From: Bacilli bacterium
GTDB lineage: Bacteria > Bacillota_I > Bacilli_A > RF39 > UBA660
Length of the DNA stretch: 64,000 nucleotides
Direction of reading: 5' to 3'
Assembly: GCA_017470045.1 (NCBI GenBank)
Contig: JAFUFG010000001.1
Span: 73,885 to 137,884, forward strand
Part shown: in pieces, positions 16,983 through 26,370 of the stretch
Layout of the letters: each line of letters opens with the position of its first letter
Position numbering within the stretch: position 1 is the stretch's first letter
The notes under the pieces: model-generated
Database searches by the model: none
Seen by the model: only the letters and a program-made list of their open reading frames with translations
Told to the model about the DNA's origin: nothing
Program-made: the position numbers and the translations under genes

Positions 16983-18923
16983 ATGAATTTTCCACAATTA
17001 ATAACAGGCTATCCAAAAGGTAGCGATATAACTATTTTAGATTGTTCTTATAGATATCCTAGAAAAGATGAAGATAGTGGTCTTACTAAATCTGATTCAG
17101 TATTAATTATATTTAAAGATAATAAAACAGGACAAAAGAAGTATGAATTAATAGAGAAACCTGAATATGCTTATTACTATAAAGATATTAATAAATATGG
17201 TGATGTAGGTTACAATCAGTTCTTTGAGAGTGAAGATTATTTGGATCTCGTTATATGCAGATACAAAGATCTTAATAAGTCTTTAGCAAAAACACTTGGT
17301 TATTCTAAAGAATGGTTTGCTACTAATAAAGCAGATAGATCCAAGATGGATATGTTGATAAGAGATAGAAGAATATTTGGTTCTGATATAGATATCAATG
17401 ATTTCTATCGTATGAGATTTGCAGAGCAATATACTAATGAAGATATTAGTGTAAATATTGGGTTCTTTGATATTGAAACCGATAATGCTCAGATAGGAGG
17501 TAAGTTCCCTGAACCAGGTGAATGCCCTATTAATGCAATATCATATTTTGATGGTACTACTAAAGAATTATATACTCTTTTATTGGATACTAAAAATAAT
17601 CCATTAATAGACGAATTTATATGTAAATATGACGAGGGTGCCTTTAACCTTGAGTTTCGAGAGTTCTTAACGCACGCATTTGGAGGCGTTCAGGAAGTCG
17701 AAAAATTCAAATTAAGCGAAATCCAGACTCATGTGTATATGTATACGTCCGAAGTCGATTTAATCGCTGATTTCTTTAACTTTGTAAATATGAAGCGTCC
17801 AGACTTCATGTTGGCATGGAATATGGCATTCGACTTACCATTTATTATTGAAAGATTAAAGACTCTTGGAATTAATCCAGAAAAGATAATATGTGATAAA
17901 GAGATACCAATAAAGCATTGTAGTTATTATATCGACGATAAGCATGACGAATTTGCAGAACGAGGGGATGCAGCAAATATTACTTCATTCATAGTTTATC
18001 TTGATCAGTTAATTCAGTTTGCATCTAGACGTAAAGGAACTAAGTTTAGAAATTATAAATTGGATGGCATTGGTGAAGAGATAGCAGGAGTTCGTAAGTT
18101 AGACTATAGTGATCTTACCAACAACGTCTGGGAATTACCATACTTAGATTATAAGAGATTTGTAATGTATAATATGATGGACGTATTAGTTCAGTATTGT
18201 ATAGAGTTTAAGACTGATGATATTCCATATTTATATAGTAAATCTCTTATGAATTGTACTCAGTTCCGTAAAGTACATAGACAGACTATTTATTTAGCAA
18301 ATAGAGCTATAATCAGATTCTATGATTATAATCGATTTGTTATGGGTAATAATGTAAATAAGTTTAAACCAAAACCAACCGATAAATATGAAGGTGCATT
18401 TGTAGCAGATCCTATTTTATATTCTGATAAGAATAAAGTAAAAATAGACGGTGCTCCGATAGATATGACATGTAATACAATCGACTATGACTTTAAGAGA
18501 CTGTATCCATCTCTTACACAAGAGTATGGTATGGCTCCTAATACACTCATAGGTAAGTTAGAGATTCCACATCGTATTTATCAAAAAGAAAATGGTCTTC
18601 ACAATCCAAAGTATACTAGATCTGGTCAATTTATAGAAGACTTTACTTCTGAATGTCCAATTCAGTTCTGTGCTAGATGGTTACATTTGGGCACTGTATC
18701 TGAAGTATACCAAGATATATTTGAGTATTTCTATAAATATGAAGTTCCATGTATTGATATCTTTAATGAATTTTATAGTAAAGATAAGATAGATATAGCT
18801 GGAATATTAGATCCTAATTATAAAGTGAATATTGCTATGGTTATAAATGATGAACAAAAGAGAATGATGAATATTACAATACCAAATAGACCAGTAAGAG
18901 AAGGAGAAGTTCATCATGATTAA
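16983..18923 (+). CDS. Family B DNA polymerase, N-terminal half (exonuclease and motif A)
   Basis: 646 residues holding the 3'-5' exonuclease and the start of the palm. Exo I is FDIETD (D163/E165), Exo II NMAFDLPFI (about 280), Exo III YNMMDV (about 397-402). Motif A is YDFKRLYPSL (about 502). The protein ends before motif B; motifs B and C are encoded about 12 kb away at 30.9-34.4 kb. Split family B polymerases are known in some T4-like phages, but there the parts are usually close. The next gene overlaps the stop by 8 bp, so the C-terminus is a genuine gene end. Confidence 0.87.
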   Translation: MNFPQLITGYPKGSDITILDCSYRYPRKDEDSGLTKSDSVLIIFKDNKTGQKKYELIEKPEYAYYYKDINKYGDVGYNQFFESEDYLDLVICRYKDLNKSLAKTLGYSKEWFATNKADRSKMDMLIRDRRIFGSDIDINDFYRMRFAEQYTNEDISVNIGFFDIETDNAQIGGKFPEPGECPINAISYFDGTTKELYTLLLDTKNNPLIDEFICKYDEGAFNLEFREFLTHAFGGVQEVEKFKLSEIQTHVYMYTSEVDLIADFFNFVNMKRPDFMLAWNMAFDLPFIIERLKTLGINPEKIICDKEIPIKHCSYYIDDKHDEFAERGDAANITSFIVYLDQLIQFASRRKGTKFRNYKLDGIGEEIAGVRKLDYSDLTNNVWELPYLDYKRFVMYNMMDVLVQYCIEFKTDDIPYLYSKSLMNCTQFRKVHRQTIYLANRAIIRFYDYNRFVMGNNVNKFKPKPTDKYEGAFVADPILYSDKNKVKIDGAPIDMTCNTIDYDFKRLYPSLTQEYGMAPNTLIGKLEIPHRIYQKENGLHNPKYTRSGQFIEDFTSECPIQFCARWLHLGTVSEVYQDIFEYFYKYEVPCIDIFNEFYSKDKIDIAGILDPNYKVNIAMVINDEQKRMMNITIPNRPVREGEVHHD

Positions 18924-19638
18924 TTATGAATTGTATCCATCTAAAGTAAATTTCGAAAGTATTATAGCAGTAAACAAAATTCTTAAAGTAAATATAATTG
19001 TATACGATAAGAAGTTTAAAACAATATACGGTTATTGCCAGGATAATGCAGACTCGAATGTACTTAAAATATTTACACCTACTAACAGTCTAGATTTTAC
19101 ATTAAAATATTTAGATTGTTTCCAGTTAGATTTTCCAAACTTTGTAGCATTTAGTAAAGACGTTAGTGCTATCTATAAAATAGCATCTGTAAATGATGCT
19201 AGAATAGGAATAGACGTATTAAATTATAGAGGAATAGATGAAGACTTTGCTATTAGATTTGGTTGTAAAGCATTTAGAACTACAATCATAGATGAAGAGC
19301 GCCCATGTTTTGATGTAATACCATATAGAGAAAAAATGATGAGTATTATTGAAGAAATGGGTGTAACTCCTAATAGTGAAGTATATTCTAATATTCTTTC
19401 TATAGAAGAATTTAAGAATGCATTATCCGCATCTGCATCTAAAGGAATACAGACTGTAAGATACAATAATAATGTATACTTTATTCCTCCTACATTCATC
19501 AATAATACTAAAGGTGATGTAATAGATTTAATATGTAAAAATAATCTTTCTAATAACACAAAACTTATGAATTTTAGAATCAAAAAATCTTCTGGAATAG
19601 TAGATGTAATATATAGACAGATGAATGTAAATTTATAA
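18916..19638 (+). CDS. Hypothetical protein, 240 aa, coupled to DNA polymerase
   Basis: Starts 8 bp inside the polymerase gene behind AGAAGGAG, so translation is coupled. The size (240 aa) and alternating strand/helix pattern would fit a sliding clamp, but I see no decisive motif. Coupling to the exonuclease half suggests a replication accessory role. Alternatives are open. Confidence 0.6.
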   Translation: MINYELYPSKVNFESIIAVNKILKVNIIVYDKKFKTIYGYCQDNADSNVLKIFTPTNSLDFTLKYLDCFQLDFPNFVAFSKDVSAIYKIASVNDARIGIDVLNYRGIDEDFAIRFGCKAFRTTIIDEERPCFDVIPYREKMMSIIEEMGVTPNSEVYSNILSIEEFKNALSASASKGIQTVRYNNNVYFIPPTFINNTKGDVIDLICKNNLSNNTKLMNFRIKKSSGIVDVIYRQMNVNL

Positions 19639-19646
19639 TATTAATA

Positions 19647-19672
19647 CCCAGAGACTCATATGAGTCTCTGGG
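19647..19672. terminator. Bidirectional palindromic terminator
   Basis: CCCAGAGACT/AGTCTCTGGG centred on CATATG, between the ends of two convergent genes, so it can serve both. Confidence 0.8.
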
Positions 19673-19684
19673 ATAATTTATTTT

Positions 19685-21091
19685 TTATATTTGAGTAGTT
19701 CCAATATTAGTGCCGAAATGGAATCCACCAACATCACTTGTCCACCATACAACAAGATTATCAATATCTTTTTCAAATGCAGCGACATCAGTATTAGCAT
19801 GAGCATTAATAGTTGTAATCAATCCTTCTGGGAATTGGAATGTTCCAGCTCTAATAATACCTTCTTCACCAAGAGTAGTTACACCCTGCATAGTAATACC
19901 ACATTCTGCTGTACCACCATATACAGTAGCACCAACAATAGTATTACCAATGATAGTACCGCCTTTTACAGTACCGCCGGTAACAGTGCACTTATTAGAA
20001 TAACCACCTTTAGTTACACCTTCTTCAATAGTATATACTCTACCATCTATTTCACCAGTAGCAGTACCACCATACAGTACACCGCCCTCACAGTTTCCAC
20101 CATATGCAATACCATCTATAACAATAGCACCAGTAGTTACTAAATCAGTACCAATTCTAGTACCACCAGCAACCATACTAGGATTCAGTGTAGGATCTAT
20201 TACCGTACCATTTGTCGTAGTACCACCAATAACAGAAACAGAAGTAGCAATAAGCATACCCTTTTCAGCTTCTACAGTACAATTAGTAACAGTACCAGTT
20301 TCAGGATCAGTTTCACCATCAGTAATTATATAACTATAAACTTTACCAGAAGTAACTTGACCAGTCATAATGTTACCGCCAAGAGTAGTGCCATTAATAA
20401 CAACAATAGTATGCCCTTTTTCATTTTCACCAGTAGCACAACCGTCAGCTACAACAGCATTAGTACAATCAGGAGCACCTTTTACTATCTTACCTTTAGT
20501 AACAATACCATCCAGAGTAATTGTAGCTTCCAGTATTTTAATACCTTCTACTCTACCAATAAGAGTAGCACCACGAACAACACTATCTTGAATAGTAGTA
20601 TCTTCATCTGCATATTTAGTATAAACAGATATATCTCTAATAGCAGAAGACTTGATTATTACAACACTAGAAGAGTATTCAGAAGAGCAGTCTAATTTAA
20701 TCAAATAGTCTTCAGTATTGCAGCAATCACATGTACAGCTAGTAGTGTTATTTACTTTACCAATAGCTGTTATAATTCCAACAACTTGTAATAATTGTCC
20801 ATCTTGCACGTATTTAATTAAGTACTTAGTATTTTTAGAAAGAGTCGTTGTTTTAGATGAACCATCTGAGTAAGAAATAGTTAAGTCTACAGTATATGAA
20901 GAAGTAGCAGATACATCTGTTACATATAAAGGCTGCATCTTAGCAGCCCCAGGGCATTTTTTATCTAAACACTTCCCACATACCGGATAATATTCTTTAC
21001 CATCATAACCATCTATACAATATCTAATACCAGTATTAGTAAATTCGTGTGGAAATACATAATTAGGACCTACATGATAACCACCATACAT
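19685..21091 (-). CDS. Beta-helix structural protein with Cys-rich N-terminus
   Basis: 468 residues. The first 60 residues include CGKCLDKKCPGAAK, and a second cluster CTCDCC lies near residue 120, suggesting metal or disulfide sites. From about 160 to 440 the sequence is a glycine/threonine-rich repeat in which short G-x-x-x-G-G-T units recur (GGTVKGGTIIGNTIVGATV), as in parallel beta-helices of virion fibres and decoration proteins. I infer a surface-exposed virion protein. The opposite strand shows long open frames that are composition shadows. ATG follows AAAGGAGA. Confidence 0.65.
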   Translation of the reverse strand: MYGGYHVGPNYVFPHEFTNTGIRYCIDGYDGKEYYPVCGKCLDKKCPGAAKMQPLYVTDVSATSSYTVDLTISYSDGSSKTTTLSKNTKYLIKYVQDGQLLQVVGIITAIGKVNNTTSCTCDCCNTEDYLIKLDCSSEYSSSVVIIKSSAIRDISVYTKYADEDTTIQDSVVRGATLIGRVEGIKILEATITLDGIVTKGKIVKGAPDCTNAVVADGCATGENEKGHTIVVINGTTLGGNIMTGQVTSGKVYSYIITDGETDPETGTVTNCTVEAEKGMLIATSVSVIGGTTTNGTVIDPTLNPSMVAGGTRIGTDLVTTGAIVIDGIAYGGNCEGGVLYGGTATGEIDGRVYTIEEGVTKGGYSNKCTVTGGTVKGGTIIGNTIVGATVYGGTAECGITMQGVTTLGEEGIIRAGTFQFPEGLITTINAHANTDVAAFEKDIDNLVVWWTSDVGGFHFGTNIGTTQI

Positions 21092-21225
21092 TTTAGAATT
21101 CTCCTTTCATTATTTATAAGGGTTTATTCAGATGTTGGATTAATAAGAATCGGGCATTTAACGATAAAATTTGATTTTTTATTTTACACTTTAATAAAAA
21201 TTTTATTATAAAGGAGAATAAAATT

Positions 21226-22014
21226 ATGAATCTTACTAGTGGTATAGATAAAGCATACTATTTACAAGCTGAAGGGGAAAGTGCTAATGTATTAGCTAAC
21301 TTCAGTACAGATTTCGTCTATAATGTAACTAATGATTTAATTGATGATAGATATAAAGACTTCTCTCTTATACCGAAAATTAATATCATCGATCAGTTTG
21401 AAAATACGTTTAAATATTTATTAGTTCAGTACCCGTATGATAAAGAGAATACTCTTCAAACTCGCTATAATATTTATAATCAAATTATAAATATTATTAG
21501 TACCAGAACGGGGGTTCGTATTTATAATGACGAAAATACCGACATTTATAATCTTGCACGTTGTGTTTTTGATTTCTTTATTTCTAGCTATGATAATTAC
21601 GTATTTACTTTTTTGCTTAACTTTATATATGAACAAAAAGATGCAATCTACATGGCACTCGATCTGGAACGTAGTAAAAAATCTAAAGACATCACTACAG
21701 TTTATAACAAAATGAACTATAATGATATGAATTTAGCAATCATTAATGCTAACTTAGATAAAGTCTTAAATTATATTGTAACACTAGACATTCCTCCATA
21801 TGATATTTTAAGACGTATTTGTGCAGATAATTCTAATATACATATGCTGAACTTTATGATGTCTCATTTAGATATGGATGCATCTCTATTTGATATACTC
21901 ATTAAACCTATCTTAAATAGTCCTGTTCTATATCCACTATTACTTACATATATTAAATTGGAGATTCAGAAGAATAGTGTTACTATTATATCATCATTTA
22001 GTCAAAAGGAGTAA
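21226..22014 (+). CDS. Hypothetical protein, 262 aa
   Basis: First of two genes 6 bp apart. Strong AAAGGAG site. Predicted mainly helical, with many Tyr and Ile residues; no motif recognised. A structural or assembly role is a guess from position only. Confidence 0.65.
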   Translation: MNLTSGIDKAYYLQAEGESANVLANFSTDFVYNVTNDLIDDRYKDFSLIPKINIIDQFENTFKYLLVQYPYDKENTLQTRYNIYNQIINIISTRTGVRIYNDENTDIYNLARCVFDFFISSYDNYVFTFLLNFIYEQKDAIYMALDLERSKKSKDITTVYNKMNYNDMNLAIINANLDKVLNYIVTLDIPPYDILRRICADNSNIHMLNFMMSHLDMDASLFDILIKPILNSPVLYPLLLTYIKLEIQKNSVTIISSFSQKE

Positions 22015-22020
22015 ATACTA

Positions 22021-23052
22021 ATGGAAGAGAATAAAGTAGTAGAAGAAATTAATGGTAAGGATGAATTAGCTAGAGAAGTAGAATCTCTTAATGAGTTAGC
22101 TAAAAAAGATTTTGAAGAAATTATTAATAGTAAAGTAGAGGAAGATAAGAACTTTACATTAGAACCATTAACTGATGAGGAGAAATCTAAGCTTACATCT
22201 GATGAAGTTGAAGAGTATGAAATTGGTCTTAAGTTGTTTGAAGATAAAGACAAAGTTATCGATCCATTTACTATCATACCAGAACGTCTTCTTAGTGAAG
22301 ATGATAAACGTATGTTAGAAACTATTAAAAGTGGTGTAGATAATAAGAAAGCCTTAGAAGACTTTAAAGAAACTATTAGATATCAGTATATCTTATCAGC
22401 TATTAATATTTATAATGCTATTATACAAGAAAGATTTTCTAAAGAAGTACAGAAGTTACAAGAAAATACTTCACCTGAAGAAATAATCGACTATTTCTTT
22501 ACTACTAATAACGAGAACTTTGGGTTTAACCCAGATACATTACAAGTATCTTATAATGAAGATACTAAAGATAAAAACTTGGCGTATTCTCATACTGTAT
22601 TAATGGATAAAATGATAGCATTATCTAATAATCCTAAATTTTTGTCTAGATTAGAGAAACAATGTAAAGATAGTAGATATAAGAGACATTTAGAAGATCT
22701 TAATTATTTATTAAAGAAGAAGTTGCAATATACAAATGGAAGTCTTATTAATGTGGATTTGTGTGAAAGAATTATTAAAACTATTTTCTTCCGTAAATTT
22801 AAAATAGATATTTATGAATTAGATAAAAGAAATAATATGGTTATCTCAAGAGCTTATGTTATAGCTATGAGTGAATTAGCTAAAAAAGCATACAGTAATC
22901 ATGCAGACTTTGTTGAATTATATTACTATAATGCTAATCTTAATATGTTAGCTCAAACTAAAAAATATAGTGATCTCAAAGGTTCTGCTAAATTAGCATT
23001 TGATGGAATATTAGAATTCATTACAAATATTTATATATATTACAAAAAATGA
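22021..23052 (+). CDS. Hypothetical helical protein, 343 aa
   Basis: An acidic N-terminal 100 residues is followed by a helix-rich remainder with repeated Lys/Glu pairs. Coupled to the upstream gene (AAAAGGAG within its end) and followed by a terminator, so the pair forms an operon. No family recognised. Confidence 0.65.
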   Translation: MEENKVVEEINGKDELAREVESLNELAKKDFEEIINSKVEEDKNFTLEPLTDEEKSKLTSDEVEEYEIGLKLFEDKDKVIDPFTIIPERLLSEDDKRMLETIKSGVDNKKALEDFKETIRYQYILSAINIYNAIIQERFSKEVQKLQENTSPEEIIDYFFTTNNENFGFNPDTLQVSYNEDTKDKNLAYSHTVLMDKMIALSNNPKFLSRLEKQCKDSRYKRHLEDLNYLLKKKLQYTNGSLINVDLCERIIKTIFFRKFKIDIYELDKRNNMVISRAYVIAMSELAKKAYSNHADFVELYYYNANLNMLAQTKKYSDLKGSAKLAFDGILEFITNIYIYYKK

Positions 23053-23059
23053 AATAAAT

Positions 23060-23085
23060 AGAGAAGGTGCATATGCACCTTCTCT
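23060..23085 (+). terminator. Palindromic terminator
   Basis: AGAGAAGGTGCAT/ATGCACCTTCTCT, perfect palindrome followed by TATTTTCT. Confidence 0.85.
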
Positions 23086-23117
23086 TATTTTCTGTCTTTC
23101 CAAATTTTAATCCTCCT

Positions 23118-23309
23118 TTAAAGTTTATCAGTGTTAGCCCAAAAATCCCATGCCTCATCTGTCATATAATAGAAGACCAAATAGTCATCTGATCTAACTA
23201 TACCTTTTTTATTCTCCCAGAGACAATTTGTCTCTGTTAACATTTTTATTAACTTACAGCCATGCTCTTCTAGTATTTTTCTGGCTGCATTTTCAAAACA
23301 ACTTTTCAT
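23118..23309 (-). CDS. Hypothetical protein, 63 aa
   Basis: The start at 23309 (MKSCFENAARKILEEHG) is chosen over a longer frame opening because AAAAGGAGG precedes it at good distance. Small protein with an N-terminal helix and aromatic C-terminus; unrecognised. Confidence 0.55.
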   Translation of the reverse strand: MKSCFENAARKILEEHGCKLIKMLTETNCLWENKKGIVRSDDYLVFYYMTDEAWDFWANTDKL

Positions 23310-23398
23310 ACATATTCCTCCTTTTAAATTATATTGAAAACGCTTATGAATTCTCACATATATATTATCTAATTCTTTTTTGTTACTAAATCAAAATT

Positions 23399-23428
23399 CT
23401 ACCCATACTCCATATGGAGTATGGGTAG
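23399..23428. terminator. 30-bp palindrome centred on CATATG
   Basis: CTACCCATACTCC/GGAGTATGGGTAG around ATAT. It lies between diverging genes rather than after a gene, so its role as terminator is uncertain. Confidence 0.55.
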
Positions 23429-23443
23429 ATTGATATGTATTTC

Positions 23444-23474
23444 TATAAACATCAAGGTTACCTTGATGTTTATA
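23444..23474. repeat. Palindrome upstream of an internal-protein gene
   Basis: TATAAACATCAAGG/CCTTGATGTTTATA is a near-perfect inverted repeat 45 bp upstream of the 173-residue gene; a terminator or operator. Confidence 0.5.
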
Positions 23475-23519
23475 GGTATTAAAATATAGACATATTAAAT
23501 TATTATAGGAGGACGTATT

Positions 23520-24041
23520 ATGTTCGATGATTACGATGTAAAAGAGCTATTACAAGAAGCATATGAAAAAGGCTTTAATGATGGTATTGATCAGACATGT
23601 GATTATATCACAGAAAACTATGAATTAGAAGAAGATAATAGTTTTGATTTAGAAGACGATTACAAATATTATACTGAATCTTCTAAGAATGTTCGTCAGC
23701 AGATGGATAATTTGAACGGCTATACAGATAATGGTATTGCAAAAGAATACTATCCGAAATATCATAATAAAGATTGGACTAAGTTTACTAACAGACAGGT
23801 TTTCAGTAAAAAGACAGGTGAAAGAAGCGCTTTTAGTCGTCCTGGATCATATAGAGTTAATAATAATGGTCCGGAAGGAGCTTCTTCAGAACCTAGAGGC
23901 CGAATTAAATCTGGGTATAAAGATAGCGAAGATCCTAGATCTTCCAAATTAAAAGCAAAAGTTAAAGCTAATGCTGATAGAAGAGAAGCTGAAAAGAAAG
24001 AAAGATTACGTCCTTTCAAAAACAAAGGCAATCAGTATTAA
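23520..24041 (+). CDS. Internal head protein candidate with shared N-terminal module (copy A)
   Basis: 173 residues in two parts. Residues 1-57 are acidic: a helix LLQEAYEKGFNDGIDQT, then an acidic stretch ending YYTE-S. The remainder is basic (many Lys/Arg, ending RPFKNKGNQY). The same N-terminal module, with very similar DNA, begins the proteins at 24092-24589 and 24655-25056, while the basic parts are unrelated. This is the layout of T4 internal proteins, whose N-terminal capsid-targeting sequence is removed by gp21 after Glu. I infer a targeting module with cargo released at YTE-S. AGGAGG start. Confidence 0.6.
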   Translation: MFDDYDVKELLQEAYEKGFNDGIDQTCDYITENYELEEDNSFDLEDDYKYYTESSKNVRQQMDNLNGYTDNGIAKEYYPKYHNKDWTKFTNRQVFSKKTGERSAFSRPGSYRVNNNGPEGASSEPRGRIKSGYKDSEDPRSSKLKAKVKANADRREAEKKERLRPFKNKGNQY

Positions 24042-24054
24042 TAAATAAAGTTCC

Positions 24055-24084
24055 ATCCACTAGCCTCATATGAGGCTAGTGGAT
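24055..24084. terminator. Bidirectional palindromic terminator
   Basis: ATCCACTAGCCTC/GAGGCTAGTGGAT centred on ATAT, between convergent genes. Confidence 0.8.
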
Positions 24085-24091
24085 TATCCGA

Positions 24092-24589
24092 TTAATTATT
24101 TTTTACTATTTTATTTCCGTAATGAGGGTTTGTTTTTATAACTTTGTCTACTGCAGCTTTTGCTTTTGCTCTTTTTTCGGGATTCGGCTCATTATTAGAC
24201 ATATGAATTATATCAGCAAATGCTATATTATTTTTTGCTCTTTGTAAACTATTTACTGTTTTCTCACCAGCACCTTTTTCTTTTTTAGCATATTTACTAG
24301 ATAAATCTAAAGCTGCTACACCTCTAGCCCAATGTTTCTTTTCTAAATCAGAGGCAGTACCTTTTCTTTTTTTCACCACAGCATGATATGCATCTTTCCA
24401 CCTCTGATCCATTTCAGTATAATATTTGTAATCGTCTTCAAGATCAAAACAATCTTCAGAATATGCTTCTTCATCAGAATCTAAGTCGTAATTCTCACAG
24501 ATGTAATCACATGTCTGATCAATACCATCATTAAAGCCTTTCTCATAGGCTTCTTGTAATAACTCTTTTACATCTTCTTCGCTAAACAT
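24092..24589 (-). CDS. Internal head protein candidate with shared N-terminal module (copy B)
   Basis: 165 residues. Residues 1-65 repeat the module of copy A (LLQEAYEKGFNDGIDQT, acidic stretch, YYTE-M). The rest is a different basic domain (VKKRKGTASDLEKKH). Orientation is opposite to copy A, making an inverted repeat of the module DNA. Function is inferred as for copy A. Confidence 0.6.
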   Translation of the reverse strand: MFSEEDVKELLQEAYEKGFNDGIDQTCDYICENYDLDSDEEAYSEDCFDLEDDYKYYTEMDQRWKDAYHAVVKKRKGTASDLEKKHWARGVAALDLSSKYAKKEKGAGEKTVNSLQRAKNNIAFADIIHMSNNEPNPEKRAKAKAAVDKVIKTNPHYGNKIVKNN

Positions 24590-24616
24590 ATTTTATTTAC
24601 CTCACTTTTAATTATT

Positions 24617-24643
24617 CCTGGGTAGGAATTATTCCTACCCAGG
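24617..24643 (-). terminator. Palindromic terminator
   Basis: CCTGGGTAGGAAT/ATTCCTACCCAGG inverted repeat after the gene at 24655-25056. Confidence 0.75.
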
Positions 24644-24654
24644 AACTTATTTTG

Positions 24655-25056
24655 TTATTTATTGATTTTACGTTTCAATAACTTAGCTCTAGATTTAATA
24701 TAACCTTTTAAAGAATCAGGAGCTTTGCTTACATTACCAACAACACGTTTCATACGTGCTACACCAGCTTTATAAGCCTGCTTACCATTACCTTTAATCC
24801 CGCTAAAATTAACTTTACCAGGAACGTTATTCAGTTTCTTCTTTAAATCGGCATATGTACCTTCAGCATAAGATTCATATTCTTCTTCCAGATCAAAAGC
24901 GTCTTCCAGTTCGCTATCTTCTTCGTTCATAGATTCTACTTCTTCATCTTCGATTTCATAGTTCTCTTGAACGTAGTCAAAAGTCTGATCAACGCCATCC
25001 TGGAAACCTTCGAGATATGCTTTATCTAAAGCTTCTCTTAATTCGTATTTATCCAT
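24655..25056 (-). CDS. Internal head protein candidate with shared N-terminal module (copy C)
   Basis: 133 residues. The module is more diverged (LDKAYLEGFQDGVDQT, long acidic run, SYAE-G) and the basic part is a Lys-rich domain ending KSRAKLLKRKINK. Same minus-strand run as copy B and the larger probable internal proteins upstream. Inferred capsid-targeted cargo. Confidence 0.58.
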   Translation of the reverse strand: MDKYELREALDKAYLEGFQDGVDQTFDYVQENYEIEDEEVESMNEEDSELEDAFDLEEEYESYAEGTYADLKKKLNNVPGKVNFSGIKGNGKQAYKAGVARMKRVVGNVSKAPDSLKGYIKSRAKLLKRKINK

Positions 25057-25081
25057 GATAAATAATCACCTCATTTAAAGA

Positions 25082-25113
25082 ATACAACTCAACCATTTAA
25101 GGTTGAGTTGTAT
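25082..25113 (-). terminator. Palindromic terminator
   Basis: ATACAACTCAACC/GGTTGAGTTGTAT around ATTTAA, directly after the 363-residue gene. Confidence 0.75.
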
Positions 25114-25123
25114 AATTTACTAC

Positions 25124-26215
25124 TTAAGCCAGAATGTCTTCGATGTCAGCGGATTCACCAAAACGCTCATCTGCCTGCTGTTTAACAGCTGCTTTAGCGC
25201 CTTCTTTATCTTTCTTGTATTTATAAGCATCGTCACCCATAACTGCACGTTTAATAGCATAAACGGTAGCTTTAATGTTCTGATGCAGAGCAAATACAGA
25301 TACACGATATACCGCAGAGAACAGCATAGTGTTCAAAGTGATGGTATTATTTACGGCAGCATTTAAACGTTTAATGACCAAACGAGATTTAGAAATATGC
25401 TTTTTACCATCTTTATTAACACCATTCTTATTGAAATTATACTCACCGGTGTTTTCTTTACTAATATCTTTTTCAGCTTTATGAGCAGCTTTCAGAAGTT
25501 TATCGTTGTTTTTCATTAAAGATTTGTAAACAGCGTTTACTTTCTTAACTAAGCAATTATCATACAGAGCTTTCAAAGATGCAGTATTAGCATCAGCGGT
25601 TTCCATATATTTAAATAAGCTGCCATCTTCTTCTTTCTTACCGATCATACCTTTGATCTTATCTTTTAACAGTTTACTACCTTTGTCTTTCAGGTAATCC
25701 TGCTGACGAAGATCATCATCATTATCGTTAGCAAAAGCAGATACATGTTCTGTTGCACCAATCATGTCATCTGTAGTCTTTTCAATCTGTTTGCAGAATT
25801 CATCACATTTAGCACTGAATGCTGCGGTATCCAGTTTACGCCATTTAACTTTAGCGGTACCACCATTCTTAGAAGTCAGGTTCTTAGCAGCGAACTTACC
25901 AATAGATTTCATAGCAGACAGGTAAGCCATTTTCAGTTTATGAACCAGGCTCAAAAACAGAGATTTCAGTTTAGCAATAGCTTTCTTAATATTCTTAATG
26001 ATCCATTCAATGGCCTTACGAACATATTTAGCAGCAGCGCCAATAACGCCTTCAGTAAATACGTCTTCTTCAGCGGCTACAGCGCCTTCATCAATAACGT
26101 CGTTAATCAGAGCAAAGTTTTCTGCATTCTCTACTACGAGGCTCATAGCACCTTCTAAACCCTGATATTCGAAATCGGGTTCGATGGATTCAATAAATGC
26201 AACTGTATTAAACAT
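25124..26215 (-). CDS. Probable internal virion protein, 363 aa
   Basis: An acidic N-terminal 55 residues ends VFTE-G, then an amphipathic, Lys-rich helical domain begins (KAIEWIIKNIKKAIAKLK). The same acidic leader / Glu-Gly / basic amphipathic helix order is seen in the 785-residue neighbour and the protein at 41.7-42.8 kb. The C-terminal end is acidic again (ADIEDILA). I infer a prohead-processed internal or ejected protein. No enzymatic motif is visible. The gene is slightly richer in G+C than its neighbours, as for an abundant protein. Confidence 0.5.
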   Translation of the reverse strand: MFNTVAFIESIEPDFEYQGLEGAMSLVVENAENFALINDVIDEGAVAAEEDVFTEGVIGAAAKYVRKAIEWIIKNIKKAIAKLKSLFLSLVHKLKMAYLSAMKSIGKFAAKNLTSKNGGTAKVKWRKLDTAAFSAKCDEFCKQIEKTTDDMIGATEHVSAFANDNDDDLRQQDYLKDKGSKLLKDKIKGMIGKKEEDGSLFKYMETADANTASLKALYDNCLVKKVNAVYKSLMKNNDKLLKAAHKAEKDISKENTGEYNFNKNGVNKDGKKHISKSRLVIKRLNAAVNNTITLNTMLFSAVYRVSVFALHQNIKATVYAIKRAVMGDDAYKYKKDKEGAKAAVKQQADERFGESADIEDILA

Positions 26216-26370
26216 TATTTATTCCTCCTAATAAAATATAACATATCTAATTCTTTGTTATTCTTCATTTGGGGATGTAAAAATGAATATTAACGTAAGA
26301 AACTTAGATTTTATATAATTGTTATTACTTTACACTATAATCTAGATTAATTAAAATAGAACAAGTTCAA

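Noticed and set aside
18900..18930. Sequencing error truncating the DNA polymerase
   Set aside because: The next gene overlaps with its own ribosome binding site and is not polymerase sequence; the missing motifs are found intact elsewhere.
19691..20695. Long plus-strand ORFs opposite the beta-helix gene
   Set aside because: Ser/Thr-rich low-complexity translations that mirror the Gly/Thr repeat codons; no start signals.
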